Assembly: GCF_027270315.1 (NCBI RefSeq)
Contig: NZ_CP114413.1
Coordinates: forward strand, 4,960,001-5,024,000
DNA: 64,000 nt
Source: Streptomyces cinnabarinus
GTDB taxonomy: Bacteria > Actinomycetota > Actinomycetes > Streptomycetales > Streptomycetaceae
Reading direction: 5' to 3'
Numbering within the stretch: the stretch's first letter is position 1; every line of letters begins with the position of its first letter. The position numbers and the translations under genes were made by a program. This document shows, in pieces, positions 7,935 through 15,695 of this stretch. The notes beneath the pieces are model-generated. The model made no database searches. It was not told the DNA's origin and saw only the letters and a program-made list of their open reading frames with translations.

Positions 7935-8729
7935 TCAGGCTGCGTCGAGGAAGGGCTGTTGCCAGGGCGGGAGGCTGTCCAGGACGCGGGTACGCCAGCG
8001 CAGGGCGTAGTCGATGCAGTTGGCGCAGTTCTTGTGGGTGTGGCCGGGCAACGGGGGCCTGCGACGGGCGTGATAGCTCCATGCCGCGGAATCAGCCGAT
8101 GCGAGCAGGTGGCCGACGCGTTCCAGTCCGAGGGTCTTGAAGCCAAAGCCGTGCAGCTTCAGACCGCGAGAGGCCATCGCGGTGACGATCGCCGCTCCCT
8201 CGCGGGTGGACTGCAAGCGGCAGACCGAGCCGAGTCCCACCGTGGGTTCGCGGGTGAGGTCGACTCCGGCGCGCTCGTACAGCTCTACGCATCGCTCGTA
8301 GTCCGCGACCGTGCGGCCTTGCAGTACGGGGGCTATGCGCAACTCGGGGGCGAGGGAGCGCAGTTCGAGGAAGTTGGCGACAGTGCGGCGCTGGTGTTCC
8401 TGCACGCTGAGATGGGTGCCAACGAAGACGTTCGGCCCGGCGGTGCCGCCGTGGATGATGAGGTCTTCGCACATCCAGTCCTGCGGGGCGGCCCAGTCGT
8501 AGGGGCCGACGCATTCCCAGATGCGGCGCAGGTCGTCGATGTACTGGCGCGGGGTGCGCGTCCATCGGCCGTGGCGCTGGAGCTCCGAGAACCCGCCGGA
8601 GTCCACCGCGTACGGACCGCGCGCCGCATCCAGCTTGACCGCGTTGGCGAAGTGCTCGGACTTCAGGAACAGCGGCACGTTGGTCAGCCGGACCCAGTGG
8701 CGTTTGTGGGTGGTCAGGTAGAAGCGCAA
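7935..8729 (-). CDS. queuine tRNA-ribosyltransferase-like protein (TGT/DpdA-type fold)
   Basis: A 264-aa protein that I judge related to tRNA-guanine transglycosylases. The TGT-like motifs are AVDSGGFSELQ (Asp in the nucleophile/base-recognition position), the aromatic YDWAAPQDWMCE and GFGFKTLG. The C-terminus has HKNCANC, a possible metal site. TGT enzymes exchange guanine for 7-deazaguanine in tRNA, and the DpdA branch does so in DNA. The start is a TTG at 8729 with GGGAG upstream; no ATG/GTG start fits because the extended frame runs through the next gene. No other 7-deazaguanine synthesis gene is in the window, so the substrate is unknown. Confidence 0.75.
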   Translation of the reverse strand: MRFYLTTHKRHWVRLTNVPLFLKSEHFANAVKLDAARGPYAVDSGGFSELQRHGRWTRTPRQYIDDLRRIWECVGPYDWAAPQDWMCEDLIIHGGTAGPNVFVGTHLSVQEHQRRTVANFLELRSLAPELRIAPVLQGRTVADYERCVELYERAGVDLTREPTVGLGSVCRLQSTREGAAIVTAMASRGLKLHGFGFKTLGLERVGHLLASADSAAWSYHARRRPPLPGHTHKNCANCIDYALRWRTRVLDSLPPWQQPFLDAA

Positions 8730-8740
8730 GCCGATCTCCC

Positions 8741-9220
8741 TCAGCCGTGGAAGTGGCTGCGCTTGATGACGGCCTTGCGGATGTTGACCGTGCTGCCGCT
8801 CCGGCCGCCGTTGATGGCGCGGGTGGGCATGCGCCAGGCGAGGACGGCGAGGGCGATCCACATGGCGGCGCCGGAGGCGAACCCGGCGGCGGCGTTGATG
8901 ACTTCGCCGATGCCCCATCCGACCCCGGCCGCGAGGGCGCCCCCGCCGATCCCGGCGCCGATGAAGCGCTGAGCGATGGGGTCCAGCAGCGGGAGCGGGG
9001 TCAGGTCGCGCGGCTCGGGCACGGCCATGGGCGGTGGGGTGAGGTGTTTGGGCATGGGGACCATGCGTCCGTAGGCGTCGGGCACCCACACCACGGGGCC
9101 GCGTCCGGCGGCCAGTTCGACGGCCGCCGGGGCGGGCGCGTACAGGTCCAGCGGCGCGGGGTCGTACGCGGCCGGGGCGGTCGGCGTGTGCGGATGCACG
9201 GCGGGAGCGTGCTCGTTCAC
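8741..9220 (-). CDS. Pro/Ala-rich membrane protein of the element
   Basis: A 159-aa protein with a long Pro/Ala-rich, probably disordered first half and a hydrophobic region near residues 95-130 (FIGAGIGGGALAAGVGWGIG and AAMWIALAVLAW) that would make two membrane spans, followed by a basic tail. It resembles the small Spd-type spread proteins of Streptomyces plasmids in layout but not by a named motif. A GTG at 9220 has GAGGA upstream; a GTG at 9235 overlaps the previous stop (GTGA) and is an alternative start. Confidence 0.7.
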   Translation of the reverse strand: MNEHAPAVHPHTPTAPAAYDPAPLDLYAPAPAAVELAAGRGPVVWVPDAYGRMVPMPKHLTPPPMAVPEPRDLTPLPLLDPIAQRFIGAGIGGGALAAGVGWGIGEVINAAAGFASGAAMWIALAVLAWRMPTRAINGGRSGSTVNIRKAVIKRSHFHG

Positions 9221-9231
9221 GGCTGTGTTCC

Positions 9232-9420
9232 TCACAGGTCCGGGATGGCGTTGACGACGGCGTTCATGAGCTGGTTGATGCTGTCGGCGGCGCCGGTGGA
9301 GGCGAGGTAGAAGCCGAACATCACGGCCACGAACGCGCTGCCGGGGCCGAGGGTGTTGGAGCGCAGCAGCATGAAGAGCACGATGCCGAAGAGCAGGGCG
9401 AGGGAGATGGTCACGGCCAT
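9232..9420 (-). CDS. small integral membrane protein
   Basis: A 62-aa protein, almost entirely hydrophobic, with two predicted spans (ISLALLFGIVLFMLL and GSAFVAVMFGFYLAS) and a short polar end NQLMNAVVNAIPDL. GAAGGAG lies upstream of the ATG. It overlaps the preceding lipoprotein-like gene and sits just ahead of the Pro-rich membrane protein, so these small membrane genes form one coupled run. The role is unknown; intermycelial spread is the usual guess for this position in AICEs. Confidence 0.78.
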   Translation of the reverse strand: MAVTISLALLFGIVLFMLLRSNTLGPGSAFVAVMFGFYLASTGAADSINQLMNAVVNAIPDL

Positions 9421-9539
9421 GTGTGGGCTCCTTCGTGGGTAGTGGGGGCGGGTTCGGGGGTGGTGTCGTTGCCGGGGCAGGAGGCGACCGCGAGCCCGAG
9501 CAGGACGATGGCGAGGGCGATGCGCAGTGCGCGGCCCAT
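9411..9539 (-). CDS. 42-aa lipoprotein-like peptide
   Basis: The peptide begins MGRALRIALAIVLLGLAVASC, a compact signal sequence ending in a plausible lipobox (AVASC), followed by about 20 polar residues. The ATG overlaps the stop of the gene before it as TGATG, and its 3' end overlaps the next gene by 10 bp. It is too short for most gene callers, but the coupling at both ends and the signal sequence support it. Confidence 0.6.
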   Translation of the reverse strand: MGRALRIALAIVLLGLAVASCPGNDTTPEPAPTTHEGAHTWP

Positions 9540-9790
9540 CAGCGGGTTCCGGCGCGGTAGATACGGGACCAGCGGTTGTAGAGCCAGCGGCCGGCGCGTA
9601 TGCGCTTGCCGGTGGCCTTGCAGCGGCGGCAGTCCTTGCCGCGCTTGATGCGGCCCTTGCGGTCGGTCTTCGTCTGAAAGCCCCAGCCGTTGCACTTGCG
9701 GCAGTTGCCGAACGGCGAGACCGCACACAGCCCGGCGTAACTGACAGTGATGGCGAGTAGGCAGGTGCTAGCGAGCAGGATGGGGGTCAC
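9539..9790 (-). CDS. membrane-anchored DnaJ-like zinc-finger protein
   Basis: An 83-aa protein with one N-terminal hydrophobic segment (PILLASTCLLAITVSYAG) and two CxxC motifs, CRKCNGWG and CRRCKATG, of the CxxCxGxG type found in DnaJ zinc fingers. The tail is basic. The start is GTG at 9790 with GGAGGG upstream. Small proteins of this design recur in streptomycete AICEs beside TraB; the function is unknown. Confidence 0.72.
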   Translation of the reverse strand: MTPILLASTCLLAITVSYAGLCAVSPFGNCRKCNGWGFQTKTDRKGRIKRGKDCRRCKATGKRIRAGRWLYNRWSRIYRAGTR

Positions 9791-9835
9791 GAGGGGCCCT
9801 CCAGGGTGGTTTCCGGGGTTTGCGCAGATGGGCCG

Positions 9836-9920
9836 CTAGGTACTAGTGGCCTGATCAAGTGGCAAATGGGGCGCTAGCGGTGCCGCTAGACCTAGCAGGG
9901 TGTGCTGCTAGGTCTAGCGG
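9836..9920. repeat. CTAG-rich inverted repeat downstream of traB (candidate clt or terminator)
   Basis: A perfect 16-bp inverted repeat (9883-9898 CCGCTAGACCTAGCAG and 9905-9920) encloses a 6-nt loop. Seven CTAG tetramers fall within 9836-9917, at 9836, 9843, 9874, 9886, 9892, 9908 and 9914, a tetramer normally scarce in such GC-rich DNA. The site begins 10 bp past the traB stop. It could terminate traB transcription or be the cis-acting transfer locus bound by TraB. Confidence 0.65.
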
Positions 9921-9930
9921 CCGGATCCAC

Positions 9931-12174
9931 TCAGCCCGCATCCCGCTTTCCGTCACGCTCCGCAATTGCGGTGGTGATCCGGGCGCGCTCGATACCGCGC
10001 CGGTTGGCGCCCTTGCCGGACTCCGTCTTGCCCCACACCTGCCCCGTGGAAATGCCGTGGGGCTTGAGCGCGGCGGCGAGACCTTCAGCGTCCCAGCCGC
10101 CGTAGACGTCCGGCCGGAGTTCGGCGAGGCGGGCGACGACGGTCTCGGACCACGCCTTGGGCTCGTCGGCGGGGACGACGGCGAGGATGTCGGAGAGCAG
10201 GTCGTAGGCCGGGCCGGTGACCGTCTCCGGGGTTTCTCCGAGGGCGTGTCCGGAGAGCAGTCCGGCGCTCTCGCGGGCCTCACGGGCACGCGCGGCGATT
10301 GCGTCGGCGCCGGGGGCGTCGACGAACGCGCCCGCGACGATCCGGGCGTCCGAGCCTTCACCGACGAAGTAGTGAATGCCCTTGTCACCCCAGGCGAACA
10401 TGGTCGCGCGTACCCCGCGCCTGTAGGCGGACGTGCCGAGCACCATGTCGTTCTCGGTCTGGCCCATCACCTTCAGACACCAGCGGGCCGACGCGTTCGC
10501 GCTGATACCGGTGGGCAGCGACTTGGCGTCCGGGCGCTGCGTGGCGAGCAGCATCACAATGCCGGTCGCGGGGCCGCGCTTGACCAGGTCGGTGGCGATC
10601 TCCTCGAATTCCTTGCCGTGCTCGGGGTGCTCGAACAGCACCTGGCACTCATCCACCCCGACCACGATCGGATGCAGCCCGAGCGAGCGCTTGTCCGCAA
10701 GGTTGCTGGTCACCTTCGACTCCGGGCAGACGTCCCTCGGCAGCGAGCGGATCACCTTCGTGCGCCGCCTGAGTTCCTCGCGCAGCGCGCGGAAGTCGGC
10801 GAGCACGTAGCCGATGGACTCGTCGTCGTCACCGGCGGCGTGCCGGTGGGAGACGGCGTCACCGACCGGGTCGAGGTCGCCGGTGCCCTTCATGTCGTAG
10901 GTGTGCAGCTCAGCGCGCGGATCGAGTGCGGCGATGAGCAGCAGCAGCCTGAGCAGGAACGTCTTGCCCATGCGCGGGATCGCGCCGATCACTCCGGCGA
11001 TGTACATCAGGGTGACGTCGACCCAGCGTCCGCGCTGGTCGGTGCCGTAGGCGACGGGCTTGAACAGGTCGACGAACCCGCCCTTGGCCAGCGGCCACTG
11101 AGGCTTCTTCGCATTGGTCAGGTCCTGGTCACCCACCCACAGCACCAAGTGCCCGGTGTGCTCCTGGGAGACGGCCTCCGGCCACACGCACCCCAGCGGC
11201 CGGCGAAGCCCGGATGCGAGGCGCTCGCGGCGTTCGATCACGTCCGTGACGGTGACGCCGTAGGGGAGGTTGCCCTGTGCGCGCCAGCCGGGGCCGTCAC
11301 GGGTGATCGGAGCGGTGAACTCGAATCCGTCCCGCCCCTTGGACTGCGCCTGGTTGATGGCGGGGATGCCGAGCGCCCCGAGCGCGCGCAGCACGATGTC
11401 ACTGGTGAGCTTGACCGCCTTGGGCAGTTCCACCGCGCGGTGGATGACCGGGTCGTCCGCCTTCTGGCCCGCGTAGCCGAGCGCCATCACGACCGCGCTG
11501 ACCGAGACGGCCTGAAGCCAGCCGGGGGCGAGCACGTACATGGCGAGTGCGGCGCCGAGCCCGACGAACATCGCGAGCACGGTTACGAGGGTGCGCAGTC
11601 GGACGCGTCCGTCGCGCTGCCGTGACAGTTTCAGATACTCCGCGGCGTCCTCGCGGCGCACGGCGGCGAGTCGGACCGGTTCGCCCTCGCGGTCGGCCAT
11701 CCACCGCATGGTGCCGCCGACGAACTTCGCGGCACCGGAAGGGGCTTGGAGGGTGAGGCGGACGGCGTAGACCGGGGACCGCAGCGCGTGATAGCCGATC
11801 GAATGGGCGTAGTGGCGGGCCACCCATGCCGAAGCGGTCTTGAGTTCCGCCATGGACCTCAGCCAGACGGGGACGACCGCACGGCGCTTCGCTCCGAGCA
11901 GCCGACCCAGGTAGCCCGGACCGGCAGCGGTCGGGGTCGGCTGGTCGACCATCACGGGCGCGGTCGGGTCGCCCGACTCGGCACCCGACCGACCGGCGTT
12001 CGAGTCGGCCGACGGGTCGGCGTCGGGTCGGGCATTCGGGTCGGCCGACTCCGCGCGGGCCGACCGGGCCTTGTCGAGGTCGACTACCTCACCGCCGGAA
12101 TCGGGTCGGGAGTCGGCGGCCATCTCGGCTTCGAGTCGGTCAAAGAGTTCGTGGTCGTCGTCGGGGTGCTTCAC
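9931..12174 (-). CDS. traB: FtsK/SpoIIIE-type conjugative DNA translocase
   Basis: The single motor protein of Streptomyces conjugation, a hexameric ring ATPase that pumps double-stranded DNA between hyphae. The 747-aa protein has an acidic disordered N-terminus (about residues 1-95) and two membrane spans near residues 195-240 (LVTVLAMFVGLGAALAMYVL, LQAVSVSAVVMALGYAG). The motor domain has a Walker A-like AIPRMGKTFLL and Walker B PIVVGVDECQVLF. A C-terminal winged-helix region is likely the clt-binding part. The start is GTG at 12174 with GGAAGGGACC upstream. An imperfect hairpin at about 12205-12250 precedes the gene. Confidence 0.93.
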   Translation of the reverse strand: MKHPDDDHELFDRLEAEMAADSRPDSGGEVVDLDKARSARAESADPNARPDADPSADSNAGRSGAESGDPTAPVMVDQPTPTAAGPGYLGRLLGAKRRAVVPVWLRSMAELKTASAWVARHYAHSIGYHALRSPVYAVRLTLQAPSGAAKFVGGTMRWMADREGEPVRLAAVRREDAAEYLKLSRQRDGRVRLRTLVTVLAMFVGLGAALAMYVLAPGWLQAVSVSAVVMALGYAGQKADDPVIHRAVELPKAVKLTSDIVLRALGALGIPAINQAQSKGRDGFEFTAPITRDGPGWRAQGNLPYGVTVTDVIERRERLASGLRRPLGCVWPEAVSQEHTGHLVLWVGDQDLTNAKKPQWPLAKGGFVDLFKPVAYGTDQRGRWVDVTLMYIAGVIGAIPRMGKTFLLRLLLLIAALDPRAELHTYDMKGTGDLDPVGDAVSHRHAAGDDDESIGYVLADFRALREELRRRTKVIRSLPRDVCPESKVTSNLADKRSLGLHPIVVGVDECQVLFEHPEHGKEFEEIATDLVKRGPATGIVMLLATQRPDAKSLPTGISANASARWCLKVMGQTENDMVLGTSAYRRGVRATMFAWGDKGIHYFVGEGSDARIVAGAFVDAPGADAIAARAREARESAGLLSGHALGETPETVTGPAYDLLSDILAVVPADEPKAWSETVVARLAELRPDVYGGWDAEGLAAALKPHGISTGQVWGKTESGKGANRRGIERARITTAIAERDGKRDAG

Positions 12175-12263
12175 TGAAGGTCCCTTCCAAGGGGAGAGAA
12201 AAGGCGGGGCCGGTCCGTCGCTGTAGGAGGTGAGCGGACGGGCCCCGCCGGAAGGCCGCTACC

Positions 12264-12428
12264 GTGAGCGGCATGAGCGGGGAGTCATTTGGCACGGTGC
12301 CGTGCAGGTGGTGCGGCGAGCCGGTGCCACAGCCACGGCGGTGGCGCACACGGCGGTATTGCAGCAAGGCGCATCGCCGCGGAATGCGGGTCTTGAAGGC
12401 CGTAGCGCGGTTCCTGGACGGCTTCTAG
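12264..12428 (+). CDS. small zinc-ribbon protein on the opposite strand
   Basis: A 54-aa frame (or 51 aa from the ATG at 12273) on the + strand within an otherwise minus-strand block. It contains CRWCGEPV and RRYCSKAHRR, the two halves of a short zinc-ribbon, and is strongly basic. The GTG at 12264 is preceded by GGAAGG at good spacing. It lies in the traB-12460 gap and converges on the gene at 12460. It is too short for standard calling; the Cys pairs and the upstream site support it. Confidence 0.6.
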   Translation: MSGMSGESFGTVPCRWCGEPVPQPRRWRTRRYCSKAHRRGMRVLKAVARFLDGF

Positions 12429-12459
12429 CGGCCGGGCAGCGCGAGGTGGAGCGCGGCGG

Positions 12460-12777
12460 TCACCACCAGATGGAGGACTTCTTGGCGGCCTTCGTGCTGG
12501 CGGCCTCGTTCACGATCCGCTGCCGCTCGGTCTGCAACGCGGTCAGCTCCTGGGTGAGCCGGGTCTGTACCGACTGCCACAGCGTCTCCAGCTTGCGTTC
12601 CGCGCGGCCGGGGCTCTTGCCACGGGCGACCTTCAACGAGCCGCCCGCCAGCGCGGCCACGACCTGGCGGCGTTCGCGGCCGGTCAGCGGCCACATCTCT
12701 TCCTTGCGGACGGCTTTGAGCTTGCGCTCCGTCTGCTGGATCTCACGGTCCAGACGACGGGTGTTGGGCCTGGCCAT
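12460..12777 (-). CDS. hypothetical coiled-coil AICE protein
   Basis: A 105-aa basic helical protein with a coiled-coil N-terminus (RRLDREIQQTERKLKAVRKE) and a second helical stretch (LTQELTALQTERQRIVNEA). The start has an excellent GGAGGAG site. There is no enzyme motif. It lies between the RRQRL zinc protein and traB, within the presumed transfer block. Confidence 0.75.
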   Translation of the reverse strand: MARPNTRRLDREIQQTERKLKAVRKEEMWPLTGRERRQVVAALAGGSLKVARGKSPGRAERKLETLWQSVQTRLTQELTALQTERQRIVNEAASTKAAKKSSIWW

Positions 12778-12801
12778 AGGTCAACTCCTCCTCAGGGAAG
12801 G

Positions 12802-13188
12802 TCAGTTGGTGGTCGGTGGGGTGTCGGGGTAGGCGCACAGCAGGCACACCCCGAGTGAGGTCGGGATGCAGTAGCTGTAAGTCAGGTGGCATTGGGGGCA
12901 GGTGCGGCGGGCGTGCATCGCCAGCGCGAGCGCGCCCCACTTGCGCGACGTCATCGGCCGGACCGGCTTCGCACGGTCGACCCGGTAGAGGTAGGCGACC
13001 TGCACACCGGCCTTGCGGCCCCGGTGGTGGCGCATCACCTGCGCGGCGACCGGCTGACCGCCGGGCCTCAGCCCGCGCTCGCGCAGCTGGCGGCGGGTGG
13101 CGTAGCCGTCCGGGGCGAACTGCCACGGGAAGGTGGGGATGCCGAACCGGGCGCCGGTGGGGTCGAAGCACTTGCCGTACGCGGCCAT
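12802..13188 (-). CDS. RRQRL-type zinc-binding protein
   Basis: A 128-aa protein with the signature RRQLRERGLRPGGQPVAAQ, seen in a small actinobacterial family named for its RRQRL motif, and a C-terminal zinc-ribbon (CPQCHLTYSYC ... CLLC). The start overlaps the GGDEF gene stop as TGATG, so it is translated with it. The role is unknown; the family is largely confined to actinomycete mobile elements. Confidence 0.82.
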   Translation of the reverse strand: MAAYGKCFDPTGARFGIPTFPWQFAPDGYATRRQLRERGLRPGGQPVAAQVMRHHRGRKAGVQVAYLYRVDRAKPVRPMTSRKWGALALAMHARRTCPQCHLTYSYCIPTSLGVCLLCAYPDTPPTTN

Positions 13189-13835
13189 CAGGCCACCGCC
13201 ACAACCGGCGCATCGACGCGGGCGCCGGTGCGGCCGGCGCGGCGGCCGGTGACGGTGGCAAACAGCCAGCCGAGCCCGGCGCGGCGCATTCCGGCGCGGG
13301 CTTGCTTGGCCGCGTACATCGCCTCGTCCGCCCGCCGCAGCAGCCCGGACAGGTCATCGGCGGGGAAGTCCGCGGCGCGCACCCAGCCCAGCGAGACCGT
13401 GGTGTGCACGGCCGGGTCTTGGCCGTCGACCGGGCGAGCGAGCACGCCGTGCAGCACGGCGAGCAGGTCGGCGGCGGTGCCGTGGTCGTCGAGCAGAACG
13501 GCGGCGAACTCGTCGCCCCCGAGCCGTCCGGCAACCCCACTCCGGCCGACGTGGCGGGCGAGACGTTCCGCGGTCGCCTTCAACAGGGCGTCCCCGGCCC
13601 CGTGCCCGTGGGTGTCGTTGATGTGCTTGAACTTGTCGACGTCGGCCAGCACCACCACCGCGCGCGGGTCCTTGAGCAGGACCTGAGCGCGGCGGGTGAA
13701 GCCGTCGCGGGTACGTAACCCGGTGAGCGGGTCGCGCCGGGCCGTGTTCAGGCAGCCTCGCAGCCACCACACGTGCACGGCCCACCCGCAGGCCATCGGC
13801 AGCGCGGACAGCAGGATTGTGGCCAGGGTGTTCAT
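13188..13835 (-). CDS. membrane-anchored GGDEF protein (putative diguanylate cyclase)
   Basis: A 215-aa protein with an N-terminal hydrophobic segment (ATILLSALPMACGWAVHVWW) and a single GGDEF domain. The active-site loop is RLGGDEF and the metal-binding region is VVLADVDKFKHINDTHGHGAGD, so the catalytic residues for making cyclic di-GMP from two GTP are present. No RxxD inhibitory site is seen five residues before GGDEF. In Streptomyces this messenger holds BldD active and delays sporulation, so the element may affect host development; that is inference. It is coupled by ATGA to the DUF2637 gene upstream and by TGATG to the zinc protein downstream. Confidence 0.87.
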   Translation of the reverse strand: MNTLATILLSALPMACGWAVHVWWLRGCLNTARRDPLTGLRTRDGFTRRAQVLLKDPRAVVVLADVDKFKHINDTHGHGAGDALLKATAERLARHVGRSGVAGRLGGDEFAAVLLDDHGTAADLLAVLHGVLARPVDGQDPAVHTTVSLGWVRAADFPADDLSGLLRRADEAMYAAKQARAGMRRAGLGWLFATVTGRRAGRTGARVDAPVVAVA

Positions 13836-14839
13836 GCTGCTACCCCCTCGCGCTCGCCCTCCACTGCGATGCCGTCGGCCCCGGCGGGTGTGACGGGGTG
13901 CAGGGCGCGGCCATCGGCCCGCTCGGCGAGCAGCGCATCGCGCACCTGCCGGGCCGGTCCGGAACCGCAGTGCAGGGCCTTGCGCAGCGCCTCAGCGTTG
14001 ATCTGGCCGTCCGTCCAGTCCGCAGCGACCGTGCGCGCCTCAGCGAGCAGATCGGCCACCGTGCGGGGCGCGGTCTTGCCCTTGGCGGGCCGCTTGCGCG
14101 GCGGCTTCGGCGCCGTGTCGCGCGGTGGCTCGGGTGCCTGCTCCGGCTCCGGCTCCGGGGTGAGCGGTGCGGGATCATCGGCGGGGGCGAGTTCGCCCAT
14201 GCGCAGCATCACGCGCTCACGCCGCGGGGTCTGCCACCGCCACCGCCAGCCGAACCGCTCATGCAGGTCCGCGCGGGCCAGCAGCCGTTCCCGCTCGCAG
14301 GCCAGCGCCGTGCTGTAGGAGGTGACCTCCCACAGCGTCATGCGCCGCCACAACGCGAACGTCGACAGCGGCGCCAGCAGCCACCTGGACCAGCGGATCT
14401 TCTCCATCCGGCGACCGGTCGCAGCGCCGATCCGCACGGCGTAGATGTGGGCGCCGATCTCGGAGAACACCACCCACAGCAGCGGCATCGTGCCGTGCGC
14501 CACCTTCGCCGTGAGCGAGTGGCCGGCCGCGATGTTCAGCCCGCACGTGACCAGGGTGAGCACCCAGGGCACGAACCGCACCCACGCGAGCGCCATGTCC
14601 ATCCGGATCAGCAGCAGGTTGGCCACGGTGAACACCGGAATGGCCACGTCGATACCGACCGGCAGCATCCACGGCTGGCCGAACCCCCACCGGGCCGCGG
14701 CAGCGGACACGGCGTCGAAGGAGGAGATCAGCCCGAGCGCGCCGACCCCGGCCGCGGCGAGCGCCCCGAGTCCGGCGAGCCCCATTTCCGGGCGGGTCAG
14801 CGGCGGAACGGCCGCACCCTCGATGGTCTGCTCGGTCAT
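13832..14839 (-). CDS. DUF2637 membrane protein (Spd-type spread protein)
   Basis: A 335-aa protein with about four membrane spans in residues 20-150 (for example GLAGLGALAAAGVGALGL and WVLTLVTCGLNIAAG) and a long hydrophilic C-terminal half. That half has a Pro/Glu/Lys-rich linker and a helix-turn-helix-like end (INAEALRKALHCGSGPARQV). This is the DUF2637 layout, common in AICEs and plasmids and equated with SpdB-like intermycelial spread proteins. ATG 14839 overlaps the upstream stop as TGATG; an adjacent GTG at 14842 is possible. Confidence 0.85.
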   Translation of the reverse strand: MTEQTIEGAAVPPLTRPEMGLAGLGALAAAGVGALGLISSFDAVSAAAARWGFGQPWMLPVGIDVAIPVFTVANLLLIRMDMALAWVRFVPWVLTLVTCGLNIAAGHSLTAKVAHGTMPLLWVVFSEIGAHIYAVRIGAATGRRMEKIRWSRWLLAPLSTFALWRRMTLWEVTSYSTALACERERLLARADLHERFGWRWRWQTPRRERVMLRMGELAPADDPAPLTPEPEPEQAPEPPRDTAPKPPRKRPAKGKTAPRTVADLLAEARTVAADWTDGQINAEALRKALHCGSGPARQVRDALLAERADGRALHPVTPAGADGIAVEGEREGVAA

Positions 14840-15096
14840 CACCGTGCCCCCTTCCGGTCGTCGCGGAAGGTGGTGTAATCGCCGGGCGGGTAGACGTAGT
14901 TGCTCAGCGCGCCCTCGGCAGCCACCGCAGCAGCCCCGAGCCCGGCAACGGCCGCGGCTGCGGCGGTGCTGTGATCAGCCGTGGTGTCGGCCAGAACAGC
15001 GGCCATCTGAGTGGCGCGGCGTGCAAGGTTCGGGGTGCCGTCGGGGTCCTTCATGTGCGTGTTGGCGGCATCGCGGATGCGGTCGCGCAGGCCCAT
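14839..15096 (-). CDS. small Ala-rich AICE protein
   Basis: An 85-aa protein with a basic amphipathic start (GLRDRIRDAANTHMKDPD) and an alanine-rich helix (AAAAAVAGLGAAAVAAEGA) that could associate with the membrane, then a Tyr-rich end. It is linked to its upstream and downstream neighbours by TGATG overlaps, so it belongs to the transfer operon. I do not recognise the family. Confidence 0.75.
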   Translation of the reverse strand: MGLRDRIRDAANTHMKDPDGTPNLARRATQMAAVLADTTADHSTAAAAAVAGLGAAAVAAEGALSNYVYPPGDYTTFRDDRKGAR

Positions 15097-15695
15097 CACG
15101 CCGCACCGCCATCGAACGGCGGGTTGACGAGACCGGTCAGGGCGGCGATCTCGTCGCCGGTCAGTACGGTGCGCTCGGTCATGGCGTGCGCCACGGTGCG
15201 GATCTCGCGCCACAGGTGGGAGACCTTGCGGCGGGCCATGCCCTGCACCATCCCCCACGACTTGCCGCCCTCGGGGACCGTGCAGCGCCCGAGTCGGTAG
15301 CCGAACTGGGCCAGTACGTCGATGGCGTGCTCACGGTCGTGATCGGCGGCGCAAGCGGCGGCACGCTCCGGCGTCCACAGCCCGTAGGCCATCAGGTAGG
15401 TGACGTGCGCGATCTCCCCGGCCGCGCACTGCGCGGCGTAGTGCCACGGCGGGGTGTCCTGCGTCTGATGCGCGGTCTTGCCGGTGACGGCCCACGTGCC
15501 GGGCTCCGGCTCCCACGCGATGACCTCGGACGTGATGACGTGCATGCCGTAGGCCATGGACAGCACCGCGTGCCCGGCCTCATGAAAGGCCATGCCCAAC
15601 CGGGCCTGCTCGTAGGACAGCGGCATGTCCAGCACGGGGCGCGGGGTGCCGGTGTGGTCGTTCAGCATCTCGCGGGCGGGGGCCATGGTCGTCAT
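15096..15695 (-). CDS. M41/FtsH-peptidase-like HEAGH protein
   Basis: A 199-aa soluble protein with FHEAGHAVLSMAYGM near residue 40, the HExxH zinc motif in the exact context used by FtsH (M41) peptidases. The sequence AAGEIAHVTYLMAYG near residue 95 corresponds to the conserved AG..A helix of that family. No AAA+ domain or membrane span is present. It could be a stand-alone protease-like enzyme or a pseudo-peptidase with a structural role. It is joined to neighbours by ATGA and TGATG overlaps. Confidence 0.75.
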   Translation of the reverse strand: MTTMAPAREMLNDHTGTPRPVLDMPLSYEQARLGMAFHEAGHAVLSMAYGMHVITSEVIAWEPEPGTWAVTGKTAHQTQDTPPWHYAAQCAAGEIAHVTYLMAYGLWTPERAAACAADHDREHAIDVLAQFGYRLGRCTVPEGGKSWGMVQGMARRKVSHLWREIRTVAHAMTERTVLTGDEIAALTGLVNPPFDGGAA

